The position numbers and the translations under genes are program-made. From positions 336,001 through 400,000 of the forward strand of contig CAJNDS010001646.1 in the NCBI GenBank assembly GCA_905221605.1: a stretch of DNA of 64,000 nt, read 5' to 3'. The DNA comes from Symbiodinium natans (lineage: Eukaryota; Sar; Dinophyceae; Suessiales; Symbiodiniaceae). This document shows, piece by piece, positions 43,501-50,514 of this stretch (position 1 is its first letter; each line of letters begins with the position of its first letter). Below the pieces are notes generated by a model, which saw only the letters and a program-made list of their open reading frames with translations, was not told where the DNA came from and searched no databases.

Positions 43501-45434
43501 TTGCTCCCACCTTCTCCTTCGTTTTGGTCAGTCTCCTCGCCAGGAATTTGCACTGCTCCTTCCAGCGCCGTCTCCTGTCCAGCCACTTCTTGCCCAGGAA
43601 GAACTTGAGCGCTTCCAGATACATTCACCTGTCCAGCAACACCTTGCCCAGGTAAAACCTCATCCGTGGAGCCCACCGCCAGCGAACCAACTATAACTGA
43701 GCCATCCCTTGCTCTTTTTTGAGACTGTTCAGTTCGACGAGAAGGTTGTGGTAGCGAAAAAACTTGAGAAGTCACTTCTTGGCGGGTCTCCCCCCGCGAC
43801 GCTTTGTCGCGTTCTTCGCCAAGGTGAACCGATTTTTTCTGCCCGTCATTGGGGCCGGAAGAACCACCCATCGGAACATTGCCACGAATCGCAGTTCTCT
43901 GTGAATCCCTTTCTTGCAAAAGGATTTCCCTCATGCGTTGCACAGCATTGGTCTCTTCCTCGCTTGAATCGCTTGAGGAAGCGGCATAAGAAACCAAAGC
44001 CTCCGCCTGATCATCATCATCCACCACATCTGCCCACGCTCTGCTGAACCGATACGACAACCCACCACGAGGCTTCAGTTCCAGTGGTTTTGGTTTCTCC
44101 ACCACTTCCGCCGGTTGCGCTCGTCGCTGTGAACGAGAGCGTGGCACCTGTCGCACCTGTTTTTTATCCAGCAAGGGCCTTCCCCTTTTTACAGGGTTTG
44201 ATCTTGACCGATACTTTTTTGTTGGTGGGTTCACCGGCGGCATTCCAACTCCCACCAACTGCAGCTTCTGTACGCACAGTGGAGACCTCTGCGCAAGCGT
44301 CCAAGCGTCACGGTACCTGACCTTATCAAAAAGCTCCCGATAGGAGCCTCTCGGCATCGTTTTTGCACCGGAGCCTTCAGCTTCACGCATCTGAGTGAGG
44401 GTTCGCACCGCCTCTCTTCCAGCTTCCTTGCTCCCAGAAGATTGTTGTACTCGTACAGATGCATCGGAAGGAACTGCTTTTTCCGGTCCTCCCGGACGAT
44501 ATCGGACACCACTCACCAATTGCAAGATTTTACATGCTGTCACTTTGTTGATCCCTTTGTCAACCAAATCTTCCACAAAGATGAACTCTTGCAAGTCGGA
44601 CACGTTGGTCACACCAAGTGTAATCATCACCTCACTTACATGAGGGGTATACACCCAAAGGTGTTCGTTGCGAGCCATCCAATTTTCAATTGGCTCCTCT
44701 GGATTTTGAAGCCGAGTACCAGTGGACTCAGCCACCGAATTCTTTTGTTCATCATCTTCTGCTTCATCCAGATTACCCTTTTCACCTTCTTTTTGTGACA
44801 CATTGGTCATTTGCAGCGCTTTTGGTGCCGAGGAGGACGAAGATTCTGCTCCCCCACTTACCGGTGGTTGAAAGGCGTTCCTGTCGGGAATCTCCAATCC
44901 TCTTCCCCTTTGAAATGACACATGGTTCGCCACATTCACCAGATGCTTCAATTGGGCCAGCCGGTCTTCAGACATTTCTTCGTGAGAATACTTGCAGCCA
45001 AATCGCACACGACATCTCCCTTTGAGATAGTAGTCGAAACAGCACTGGTGGAACCCCGCGTCCCTTAGTGCCTTCCTGGAAGCATTGTCCCAAGATTTGC
45101 CAGGCTCCCAAGTCCCTTCCAATGCCATGTCATCGTCGTGAAGATACCTGCATGCAGTCCCATATTTACAACCACCTTGATTGTAATACAGACACAGCCG
45201 TTTCTTCGTTTCACCCAACGTAGGCTCACCTTTTGATGTCCCTTTGCCATAGTTGTACTGGGCACGGAAGGCCGAATCCTCCCGCTCCTGCTGCACCTCA
45301 TCCACTGCACCTTCATCAGTTGGAGGGCCACCGATCCTCGTCACCAGTTTTTTGGCTGTTCCTTGGCTCAGTTGGCTCTCCTTCAGGCCACCCTTCACCA
45401 TAACGACGATGTTCATAGGAACACCCATCTCCAT
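40548..45434 (-). CDS. Retroelement ORF B, 1,628 aa, five CCCH zinc fingers
   Basis: CCCH fingers lie at residues 81-99, 132-151, 1217-1237, 1249-1268 and 1275-1294; all keep C-x7-9-C-x5-C-x3-H. Residues about 264-309 (VMITLGV, then EDLVDKGINKVTACKILQLV) resemble a SAM domain. A basic R/S/K-rich stretch spans 406-440, acidic and low-complexity linkers follow, and the C-terminus (about 1430-1560) is Lys/Glu-rich. The 680-920 region is predicted globular but unrecognised. The first Met overlaps the last CCCH finger of ORF A in another frame, so this frame may be entered by +1 frameshift, by internal start, or the two may be one 2.6-kaa ORF broken by an indel. Likely role: RNA binding/packaging (Gag-like). 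No catalytic pol motifs were seen. Confidence 0.85.
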   Translation of the reverse strand: MEMGVPMNIVVMVKGGLKESQLSQGTAKKLVTRIGGPPTDEGAVDEVQQEREDSAFRAQYNYGKGTSKGEPTLGETKKRLCLYYNQGGCKYGTACRYLHDDDMALEGTWEPGKSWDNASRKALRDAGFHQCCFDYYLKGRCRVRFGCKYSHEEMSEDRLAQLKHLVNVANHVSFQRGRGLEIPDRNAFQPPVSGGAESSSSSAPKALQMTNVSQKEGEKGNLDEAEDDEQKNSVAESTGTRLQNPEEPIENWMARNEHLWVYTPHVSEVMITLGVTNVSDLQEFIFVEDLVDKGINKVTACKILQLVSGVRYRPGGPEKAVPSDASVRVQQSSGSKEAGREAVRTLTQMREAEGSGAKTMPRGSYRELFDKVRYRDAWTLAQRSPLCVQKLQLVGVGMPPVNPPTKKYRSRSNPVKRGRPLLDKKQVRQVPRSRSQRRAQPAEVVEKPKPLELKPRGGLSYRFSRAWADVVDDDDQAEALVSYAASSSDSSEEETNAVQRMREILLQERDSQRTAIRGNVPMGGSSGPNDGQKKSVHLGEERDKASRGETRQEVTSQVFSLPQPSRRTEQSQKRARDGSVIVGSLAVGSTDEVLPGQGVAGQVNVSGSAQVLPGQEVAGQETALEGAVQIPGEETDQNEGEGGSNELRGDGAKTLDVRPVKNVPQQLLVKGLLNRIYWKVAVGKLPVGHKDYQKGSNKMDRNLVISMSSEGASEQDLNLALEDDADQKMDDGALVVMAYDPGTLIQSATTIWVMRRGLADRAIWPAIATAAQRICAEMVQVDELNAQLNTGRLLFERRDQGHYGDLHHSFHEDPCLPVVGNYPLSVMGALLSPGLEKEFRNTEKFGTAMEAIAYDWSRSPGMEVHVELMARVANLVAPFLRLGGQGTVVNSEFLWQHGRDQMMEFLQAATCADQLEVLWRRMDDDADEEVDPTGMVLEIPEQQDAVLDQGNNESLIPIEDAGGETIGDTGRDGKAPEVSPEEETSSGSSRLAGTRIFLWSVYSRVASNFSTQDRTTGKIFDSTKGYPGEGPNNGDNPSSKRNLPWISEDYLDEVVSKKMERSSDMDGLDGFVPGSEGPLEKVEVENVTASKILMALWKKGYRAGNRRLCRLNVSGCKVGAMKHPIKRVQKIGTRKAFMKKFNVFGSSQRGSGAGGKQIMKVVGPRPGFPAVLQASSTDSTLGEGSSFQAHGNVHVEQNRPMDRYEAERLEKRKKGFCYWFSKGKDRCKFGEDCKFIHSEDDVVLHSYWCKYYVAGRPCFAGKKCAFSHDATGVRCIQFAQSGKCRYGDRCVFEHGDPLDEPRPRSPRTPPRDGPRRSSGAKGGEKEISPEQFDDGEEYSMTYDDDTKMAELLMEAISFLSNGKTDLARAEADPLFKLLKFNGDTDQMDREWVSWTTGMLSVLELHEVVKSYEVSLAEVEEWVNDLRIWFERANVEEEKDPKRGKKRSLERESSKDIPAEKEVVETSETEVAVEEEVTKVKKKRKTAVIEDPYTLLVPKPKKMPATIEKGGSSSNAVVSAGEKASKMRTKSNVGGKAKKKEKSQSPKKEEVVVVKGPEEKDRPSDVDAQASTAVSAELGQSCQAIEDAKREGLVSSIQRCVQDPVLAVSDLEYILLQLHLSIANHRKKK

Positions 45435-48390
45435 TTCGACACCTCCCTTGATTGAAGAACCTGCACAGCTTGCTGTATCCAGGTGACACAGTCTTTGGAG
45501 TCATGTGAGCCTTTTTGTACTGATCAGGATCCATATAGGCTTCCATTGGCCTGTTTTCCCTCTTACTCATCTCCTCGATTGCACCATCAAGCTCTTGCAG
45601 AAATCGCTTGGTATCCAACCACAGCTCGTTCCAAAGCTCATCTTTCCCTTTGCTCAGCAACATTGCCACCGTTTCACCCACGACTGGTCCACTAAATCTC
45701 CTTTTCTTGCGTGCCAGTTCGTAGAGCGCGTTGTGGTACTGCTTCCGGGAAAAAGTGATTGTTTTTTCCAAACCTGCACGTTCTGTCCCCTCGGGCTTCC
45801 AACCATCACTTTGCAAGATGCTGTATGCGCTCCGAGCCTCAACGTTCAGGAATGTATGATCTGCGATACACTCCATAATCACGTCCATTGGACGACTCAG
45901 CAACATCCCAGTGATTTTGCCCACATAGTCATTATCTATTGTTTCATCTTCCAGGAGATTTCGATAGATCTTTTCTCCATAGAGCTGCTTCTGCTCAGCC
46001 TCCTCTTGTTCCTTAGAGGATGTTTTTGAATCGGCAAACCACTCGCGAGACTGCCGTTCTTCCGACTTCCAGTCCCATTGACCGTCGGAACCTTGGTACC
46101 ATTGACCAGTCTGCCATGAGCCTGTCCACCATGTACCCCAGCCGCTGTCTTTCCATTTGCGCAGCGTCGAAGAGGAGTCCTCCTCGTCCTCTTCCAAAAC
46201 CAGAAAGGTGTCCAAGATTATGGTACCATCATCTTCCACTCGTTTCACTGTTCCATTGACAGTATCACCAAATTTGAACTGATGTACGTTGTTCCCTTCT
46301 GCAGGAATCAATACATTCATATCTCCATGGTCCAAAAAAGCTCCATACCCATTGATGCAGCGCACTAGACCAATGATCTCATCTCCCTCTTGATAGCAAT
46401 GTTCCCCAGGTGATTCCAAGGCTCCCGCTCGGGGCACTTTCTTTGCATGCTCTTCAGAAACCATCTCTGTATCATCGGCTCCTGGCACATCCTTTGTTTC
46501 CACCTTTGGGTCACACTGCTCGTCCTGCTCCGGCACGAGTTCCACAAGATCATCCATCTTGTGCTCCAGGGGCTCAGGACCTTCCTTTTTTCCAGCCAAT
46601 GGCTTTGCCTCATCCGTTACAGTTCGCTCGGTGTCGACTTCCGGCGAGCTTTCAGATGGCAACACTTCTCCCTTCCTGGGAGTGGACCCACCATTGGAGT
46701 CCTTTTTCAAACCTTCTGCAGCAGGCAAATTTTCTTCCACTACAGGGCTATTGGATTGGTCATCCGCGGTAGGCACATTTTCTTCCACCGCAGGCTCCTT
46801 TGGCTCCATGGTTTCCAAAAGAGAATCACCACTGTTATTGACCACAGCTGCCTCATTGGCTCCGGCGTAGCCTTCGCCATTTCGTTCCTCGCTGCTAACT
46901 TCAGGCTGCACCAGTGCGTCCACCTGTGAACCTCCATCGTCAGCTGCTACGGAGACCTGCGCCCCATTGTTGCAGTCATCCGCGGAACGTGACACCATAT
47001 GCGCCTCAACCCGTGCTTTTTCTGCACTCCAGGTACTATCTGGCACGTTGACCCGCGCTTCATTGGCGCTCCAGGCCTCATCTTTCCGATCAACCGTGTC
47101 TCCAGCAGTTTCAGAAGTTTCCTTTTTCCCTTGAATGGCAGAATCATTGGCACCAACCGAAGAGACCTCCTCAGGCGTAACGCACGACTTTTTCCCTCCG
47201 TCATCCAAATCTCCAGGACCATCTTCCTGAACGACAGGTACCACATCCACCACTCGCTCTTCTGCAGCCGACACAATTCCGATCTCCACATTGGGCATTT
47301 TTTCTTCTGGACCCACCGATTCCACCGCTGCCACACCCTCAGAAAGCGCCTCCATCTCTTCCCGATCCAGATGTTGAGCTTCAGCGATGTCTGCTCGGTT
47401 TCCAGAAATCCCCTCTTCATCAGGAGAACCCGAGGTCGGGGCGTCACCACCAGCCCTAGGACCGCTATCCCTGATAGTAGAGGAAAAATCTTTTTCACCT
47501 ACACTATTTACACTACCCTGGAATGCCTTCGTAGACTCAGGTGTCGGTGTAGTCGATAAAGGACCCAGTTCAGTCTCCACTTCCAGCCCATTGCCCGAAG
47601 GAGACCCAACCACGTTGTCGCTTTTCACCTTTTCACCTACATCCGACAGCGTCCACTTGCTTTCCTGCGTATCCAGGCAGTAGTAATATTGTCTCCCATC
47701 TTCGTGGAAGTGCCATTCCCACGTTGTCCCATCGCACGCTTTGATCAGATGCTCATCTTTCCGAAAACCATCCCTTTCAGAGACTTGATGCATCTCATCC
47801 TCTTCTTCTGACAACTGGCGCAACCTTTCAGCCTCCATCTGTAAGATCTCCTCTTCCCCCATGGCGTATTCAGCAGTTGGTGCGGCTTCAAAGCTGTCCG
47901 CACCCTTCTGTTCGTAACCGCTTCCACCACCCAGGGAACTCGCCGAGGGATCCCCTTTAATCTTGTTCAGAGGCCTCCTGGCAGCTTGCAGCACTTCTCC
48001 ACTCAGATTGGTCTGAGACCCTTGGTCTACCATTCGGCCCGAAGTCGAAGTAGACGGCTGATACCCATGTTTGTGCAACACGCGTAAAACAGTCACCTCC
48101 ATTTCACGGTCTATACCACCAGTCGCGTCCCAGCTCCTTTTTTCACCAGGCTTTGGCGATACAGAAACAGCACGTCCTTCAGCTTCAGCATTGCTAACCA
48201 TATCCACATTGGGATTCATACCCACATTGGAGTCTTCTGCAACCAAGGCTTCTTCCAGATGTTCTTCAGCGCCAGGCATCACCTCTTCCAGCACCGCCCT
48301 TTCACCCAGAGACTCAGCTGCACCATTTCCAGCTCCACCATTCTGTCCACCATCCGAGGAAGGCTGGAGCCATCGTTTGGGAGAAGGCAT
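45316..48390 (-). CDS. Retroelement ORF A, 1,024 aa: WW, S1-like, MLLE and CCCH domains
   Basis: The start ATG at 48390 is the first in frame after the LTR, 68 nt from the primer site. Residues 224-246 form a WW-type motif (W-x(7)-GRQYYYCLDTQESKW). Residues 251-660 are acidic and repeat-poor, probably disordered. Residues 669-732 match an S1/OB RNA-binding fold (GDEIIGLVRCINGYGAFLDH ... GTVKRV). A Trp/Gly-rich patch follows at 746-775. Residues 801-861 match the MLLE (PABC) domain of poly(A)-binding protein, with GEKIYRNL and the hallmark KITGMLL; MLLE domains bind PAM2 peptides of translation and deadenylation factors. A CCCH finger lies at 976-994. The frame ends with TGA TGA inside the overlap with ORF B. 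Interpreted as a Gag-like RNA-binding protein; which host RNA or protein it binds is unknown. Confidence 0.85.
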   Translation of the reverse strand: MPSPKRWLQPSSDGGQNGGAGNGAAESLGERAVLEEVMPGAEEHLEEALVAEDSNVGMNPNVDMVSNAEAEGRAVSVSPKPGEKRSWDATGGIDREMEVTVLRVLHKHGYQPSTSTSGRMVDQGSQTNLSGEVLQAARRPLNKIKGDPSASSLGGGSGYEQKGADSFEAAPTAEYAMGEEEILQMEAERLRQLSEEEDEMHQVSERDGFRKDEHLIKACDGTTWEWHFHEDGRQYYYCLDTQESKWTLSDVGEKVKSDNVVGSPSGNGLEVETELGPLSTTPTPESTKAFQGSVNSVGEKDFSSTIRDSGPRAGGDAPTSGSPDEEGISGNRADIAEAQHLDREEMEALSEGVAAVESVGPEEKMPNVEIGIVSAAEERVVDVVPVVQEDGPGDLDDGGKKSCVTPEEVSSVGANDSAIQGKKETSETAGDTVDRKDEAWSANEARVNVPDSTWSAEKARVEAHMVSRSADDCNNGAQVSVAADDGGSQVDALVQPEVSSEERNGEGYAGANEAAVVNNSGDSLLETMEPKEPAVEENVPTADDQSNSPVVEENLPAAEGLKKDSNGGSTPRKGEVLPSESSPEVDTERTVTDEAKPLAGKKEGPEPLEHKMDDLVELVPEQDEQCDPKVETKDVPGADDTEMVSEEHAKKVPRAGALESPGEHCYQEGDEIIGLVRCINGYGAFLDHGDMNVLIPAEGNNVHQFKFGDTVNGTVKRVEDDGTIILDTFLVLEEDEEDSSSTLRKWKDSGWGTWWTGSWQTGQWYQGSDGQWDWKSEERQSREWFADSKTSSKEQEEAEQKQLYGEKIYRNLLEDETIDNDYVGKITGMLLSRPMDVIMECIADHTFLNVEARSAYSILQSDGWKPEGTERAGLEKTITFSRKQYHNALYELARKKRRFSGPVVGETVAMLLSKGKDELWNELWLDTKRFLQELDGAIEEMSKRENRPMEAYMDPDQYKKAHMTPKTVSPGYSKLCRFFNQGRCRNGDGCSYEHRRYGEGWPEGEPTEPRNSQKTGDEDRWPSN
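45409..45465 (-). other. CCCH zinc finger of ORF A
   Basis: C-x7-C-x5-C-x3-H (CRFFNQGRCRNGDGCSYEH), nearly the same spacing as the five fingers in ORF B. It lies across the start of the ORF A/B overlap. Confidence 0.85.
45808..45990 (-). other. MLLE (PABC) domain coding segment
   Basis: Residues 801-861 of ORF A. KITGMLL is the signature heptamer of the C-terminal domain of poly(A)-binding proteins; the flanking GEKIY and the following helix (MDVIMECIADHTFL) fit in order and spacing. Confidence 0.75.
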
Positions 48391-48446
48391 TGCTTCTTGA
48401 TCCCAATCAACCTTGAAAGAACACTTAACCGCAGGGAACCTAATTT

Positions 48447-48458
48447 GGGCTCATAACC
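48447..48458 (-). promoter_or_regulatory. Primer-binding site for half tRNA-iMet
   Basis: The plus strand reads GGGCTCATAACC, equal to the anticodon arm of yeast-type initiator tRNA-Met, immediately next to the 5' LTR. Drosophila copia and yeast Ty5 prime from this internal tRNA fragment instead of the tRNA 3' end. Confidence 0.75.
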
Positions 48459-48761
48459 TACGGGGGGCAACCAAAGGGGGAAGGGATCAACCCCGAAGAC
48501 CGCCCAGAACTTATATTCCCCAGATCGACCAGCACAACAAACACAGAACACGGACCAGGAGAACCAGGGAAGGGAGTAAAGGGGGCCTATGCCTAAGCAC
48601 CTAGGAACCAACCCCAACCCCAACCACGCGGGCTCTACCTTTTTTGAGCTTGTGGCCTTAGTACTTCTGGCCATCCTTGAGCCAAACAAGATTTCCGGGT
48701 TTGTTAACCCTTCCAACTCCCAACACTAACTCTTTTCTACAATACCAGCTGCAGCTCCGCA
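48459..48761 (-). repeat. 5' LTR, 303 bp
   Basis: Identical by eye to the 3' LTR. It is followed in element sense directly by the primer-binding site. Confidence 0.93.
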
Positions 48762-48860
48762 CCCTAAACCCTAAGACCTAAACCCTAAGCCCTAAGCCCC
48801 AAGCCCTAAGCCCTGAGCCCTAAATGCCTAAACCCCTAAAGCCTAAACAGCTAAACCCTC
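48762..48860 (-). repeat. Telomere-type array with right target-site duplication
   Basis: CCCTAAA, CCCTAAG and CCCTGAG units. The first five bases (48762-48766) are the CCCTA duplication. Confidence 0.85.
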
Positions 48861-48983
48861 TCGAGGCTCCACCTAAAGCAGTCGGCCTCGACCATGGGAA
48901 GTCTCGGCCTCTCCCGGTTGGCCTGGGACAGTGGGACTTTCCTTCGCCCAAGAAGAGTTCGGCAGGTTCTGTCCCCAATCCTC

Positions 48984-49042
48984 CCTAAACTTACCCTAAA
49001 CCCTAAACCCCAAACCCTGAACCCTAAACTCTAAACCCTAGG
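48984..49042 (-). repeat. Telomere-type array
   Basis: Six to eight CCCTAAA-type units. Confidence 0.85.
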
Positions 49043-49322
49043 AGGCAGCCCACCCCGAACTTCCTAAACCCATGTCAGGCCCTTCGTGAAGGACGCGGCT
49101 GCCCTTCCTCCTCCACAACAGCCGAAATAATTACTAAGATTTTCTCCATGATCGTACGGTATGAACTCTTCTACAAACGATCCAAACTACACCCAGAACT
49201 CGAGATTCAGTGGTGAGTTGAGTCAAACCCTATACCCTAAGCCCTAAACCCTTTTTGGCTCTGGGGAGCCAGCGTCGATTTGAGGTCGCGCCCCATCTGG
49301 GCAGGAAGTTGGGGGTTGCGAG

Positions 49323-49412
49323 GTGTTCCCCCTTATAAAAAAAGCCCTTAATAGGGATTCTCATGGGGGGTACTAGAATCCTATCAAGGACTGTTCATAT
49401 TAGGCAACTCCT
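49323..49412. repeat. Foldback family D, degenerate copy
   Basis: TGTTCCCCCTTATAAAAAAAGCCC...AATCCTATCAAGGACTGTTC retains the family arms with changes. Confidence 0.55.
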
Positions 49413-50038
49413 GGCGTAGCGATCCTCTTTACGTACTCTCCCGATACCTCCTACGGCAGCTATATGACTAGCACCCCTGAACCCCGAACCCTATAGACCA
49501 CCGAGTCTGCGTTGAGCATCATTAACAAGACATCCCACCATTTCATGATGCTCTGGAATCTTGCAAGAGGACTACCCCCGCCTTTTTGCACATCATGACA
49601 TCAGCATAAGTCGACGATCACCCTCAACCAGGGACCCTGAACCCTAGACCTATATTATAAACCCAAAACCCAAAACCCTGTAGAGAGCTCTTGCCGCCGA
49701 CTCGAGCAGCACCCTGCACCTGTAACCCTTCCCGGCGCCGGCACGTCTGAGCTCTGAGCTCTGAGCTCTTGCTTTAAATCGATGCCCAAACCCATAAGCC
49801 CCCTAGAAGAACCCGATACCCCCCCCCCCCCTGTATCAACAGACCCTGTGGAAAGACCCGACTCATAGGCCCTACACTCACGGAAGCCTACATAAAGAGA
49901 CCCCCCACAAAACCCTAATGACCCCTAAACTCCCGAAGCCAAGCTGACCGAACTGCGTGGGCGGATGCCTAGAGCGGCTCCACTGCCCGGTGGACTCCTG
50001 TGAGACAAGTTTGGCGGGTGAAGAAAGTCAGATAGGAC

Positions 50039-50069
<31 letters not shown>

Positions 50070-50345
50070 GTGCACTCCCCGGCATCTCTAGGCCCACGTC
50101 GCACCTCTGTGTAGTCGTAGTCAAAGTCGGCATAGTCGTTGCGTTGGGATGACCTCCGCACCCAGAGCCCAAACTTCCCGGAAATCTATCTAGAGGAACT
50201 GCAAATGATGAGGTCTACTTCGTACAGGCGAACGCGCACAACGCGCTCAGTGAAAATCCTGGTTGGATATATTCCCATTATTAAGGTATACGAACCATAA
50301 ACCCTTGTAGGGTTCATATCTTCCCGAGGTAGAGGGGCGAAAAAC
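49413..50345. other. No gene; microsatellite and C run
   Basis: A (CT)n tract at 50039-50069 and a C run at 49829-49841. Scattered telomere-type units. Confidence 0.5.
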
Positions 50346-50514
50346 TCATCAAACCCTAAACCCTAAACCCTAAACCCTAAACCCTCAACCCTCAACCCTC
50401 AACCCTAAACCTAAGCCCTCAACCCTCAACCCTAAACCCTCAACCCTCAACCCTAAACCCTAAACCCCGAACCCTAACCCTAAACCCTAAACCCTAAACC
50501 CTAAACCCTAAACC
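50346..50514 (-). repeat. Longest telomere-type array in the window
   Basis: About 24 units, mostly CCCTAAA with blocks of CCCTCAA. The CCCTCAA variants occur in clusters, suggesting local amplification. Confidence 0.95.

Larger units (their letters stand above)
39874..48761 (-). mobile_element. LTR retroelement, gag-only, non-autonomous, 8,888 bp
   Basis: In minus-strand sense the order is 5' LTR (48761-48459), primer-binding site, 68-nt leader, ORF A, ORF B overlapping in the +1 frame, a 3' untranslated region of about 370 nt, polypurine tract, 3' LTR (40176-39874). The LTRs appear identical over 303 bp (begin TG, end TA) and the flanks are CCCTA duplications, so insertion is recent. The primer site matches the initiator tRNA-Met anticodon arm, as in copia and Ty5, which points to Ty1/copia affinity. 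No aspartic protease, integrase zinc finger, RT (no YxDD-like block) or RNase H could be read in either ORF; there is no room elsewhere. It resembles the 'terminal-repeat with GAG' class of non-autonomous elements but is unusually large. Mobilisation would need enzymes from another element. Confidence 0.9.

Noticed and set aside
40548..48390. Reverse transcriptase, integrase, protease or RNase H in the LTR element
   Set aside because: Read through both ORFs for D-S/T-G, HHCC, DDE spacing and YxDD-type blocks; none found. Acidic DDD strings are linkers.
48279..48716. 145-codon minus frame running from the LTR into the leader
   Set aside because: It overlaps LTR, primer site and the start of ORF A in another frame; an 86-residue part recurs simply because the LTR is repeated.
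50346..50514. True chromosome end (telomere)
   Set aside because: Both orientations of the repeat occur throughout with unique sequence on both sides; these are interstitial arrays.
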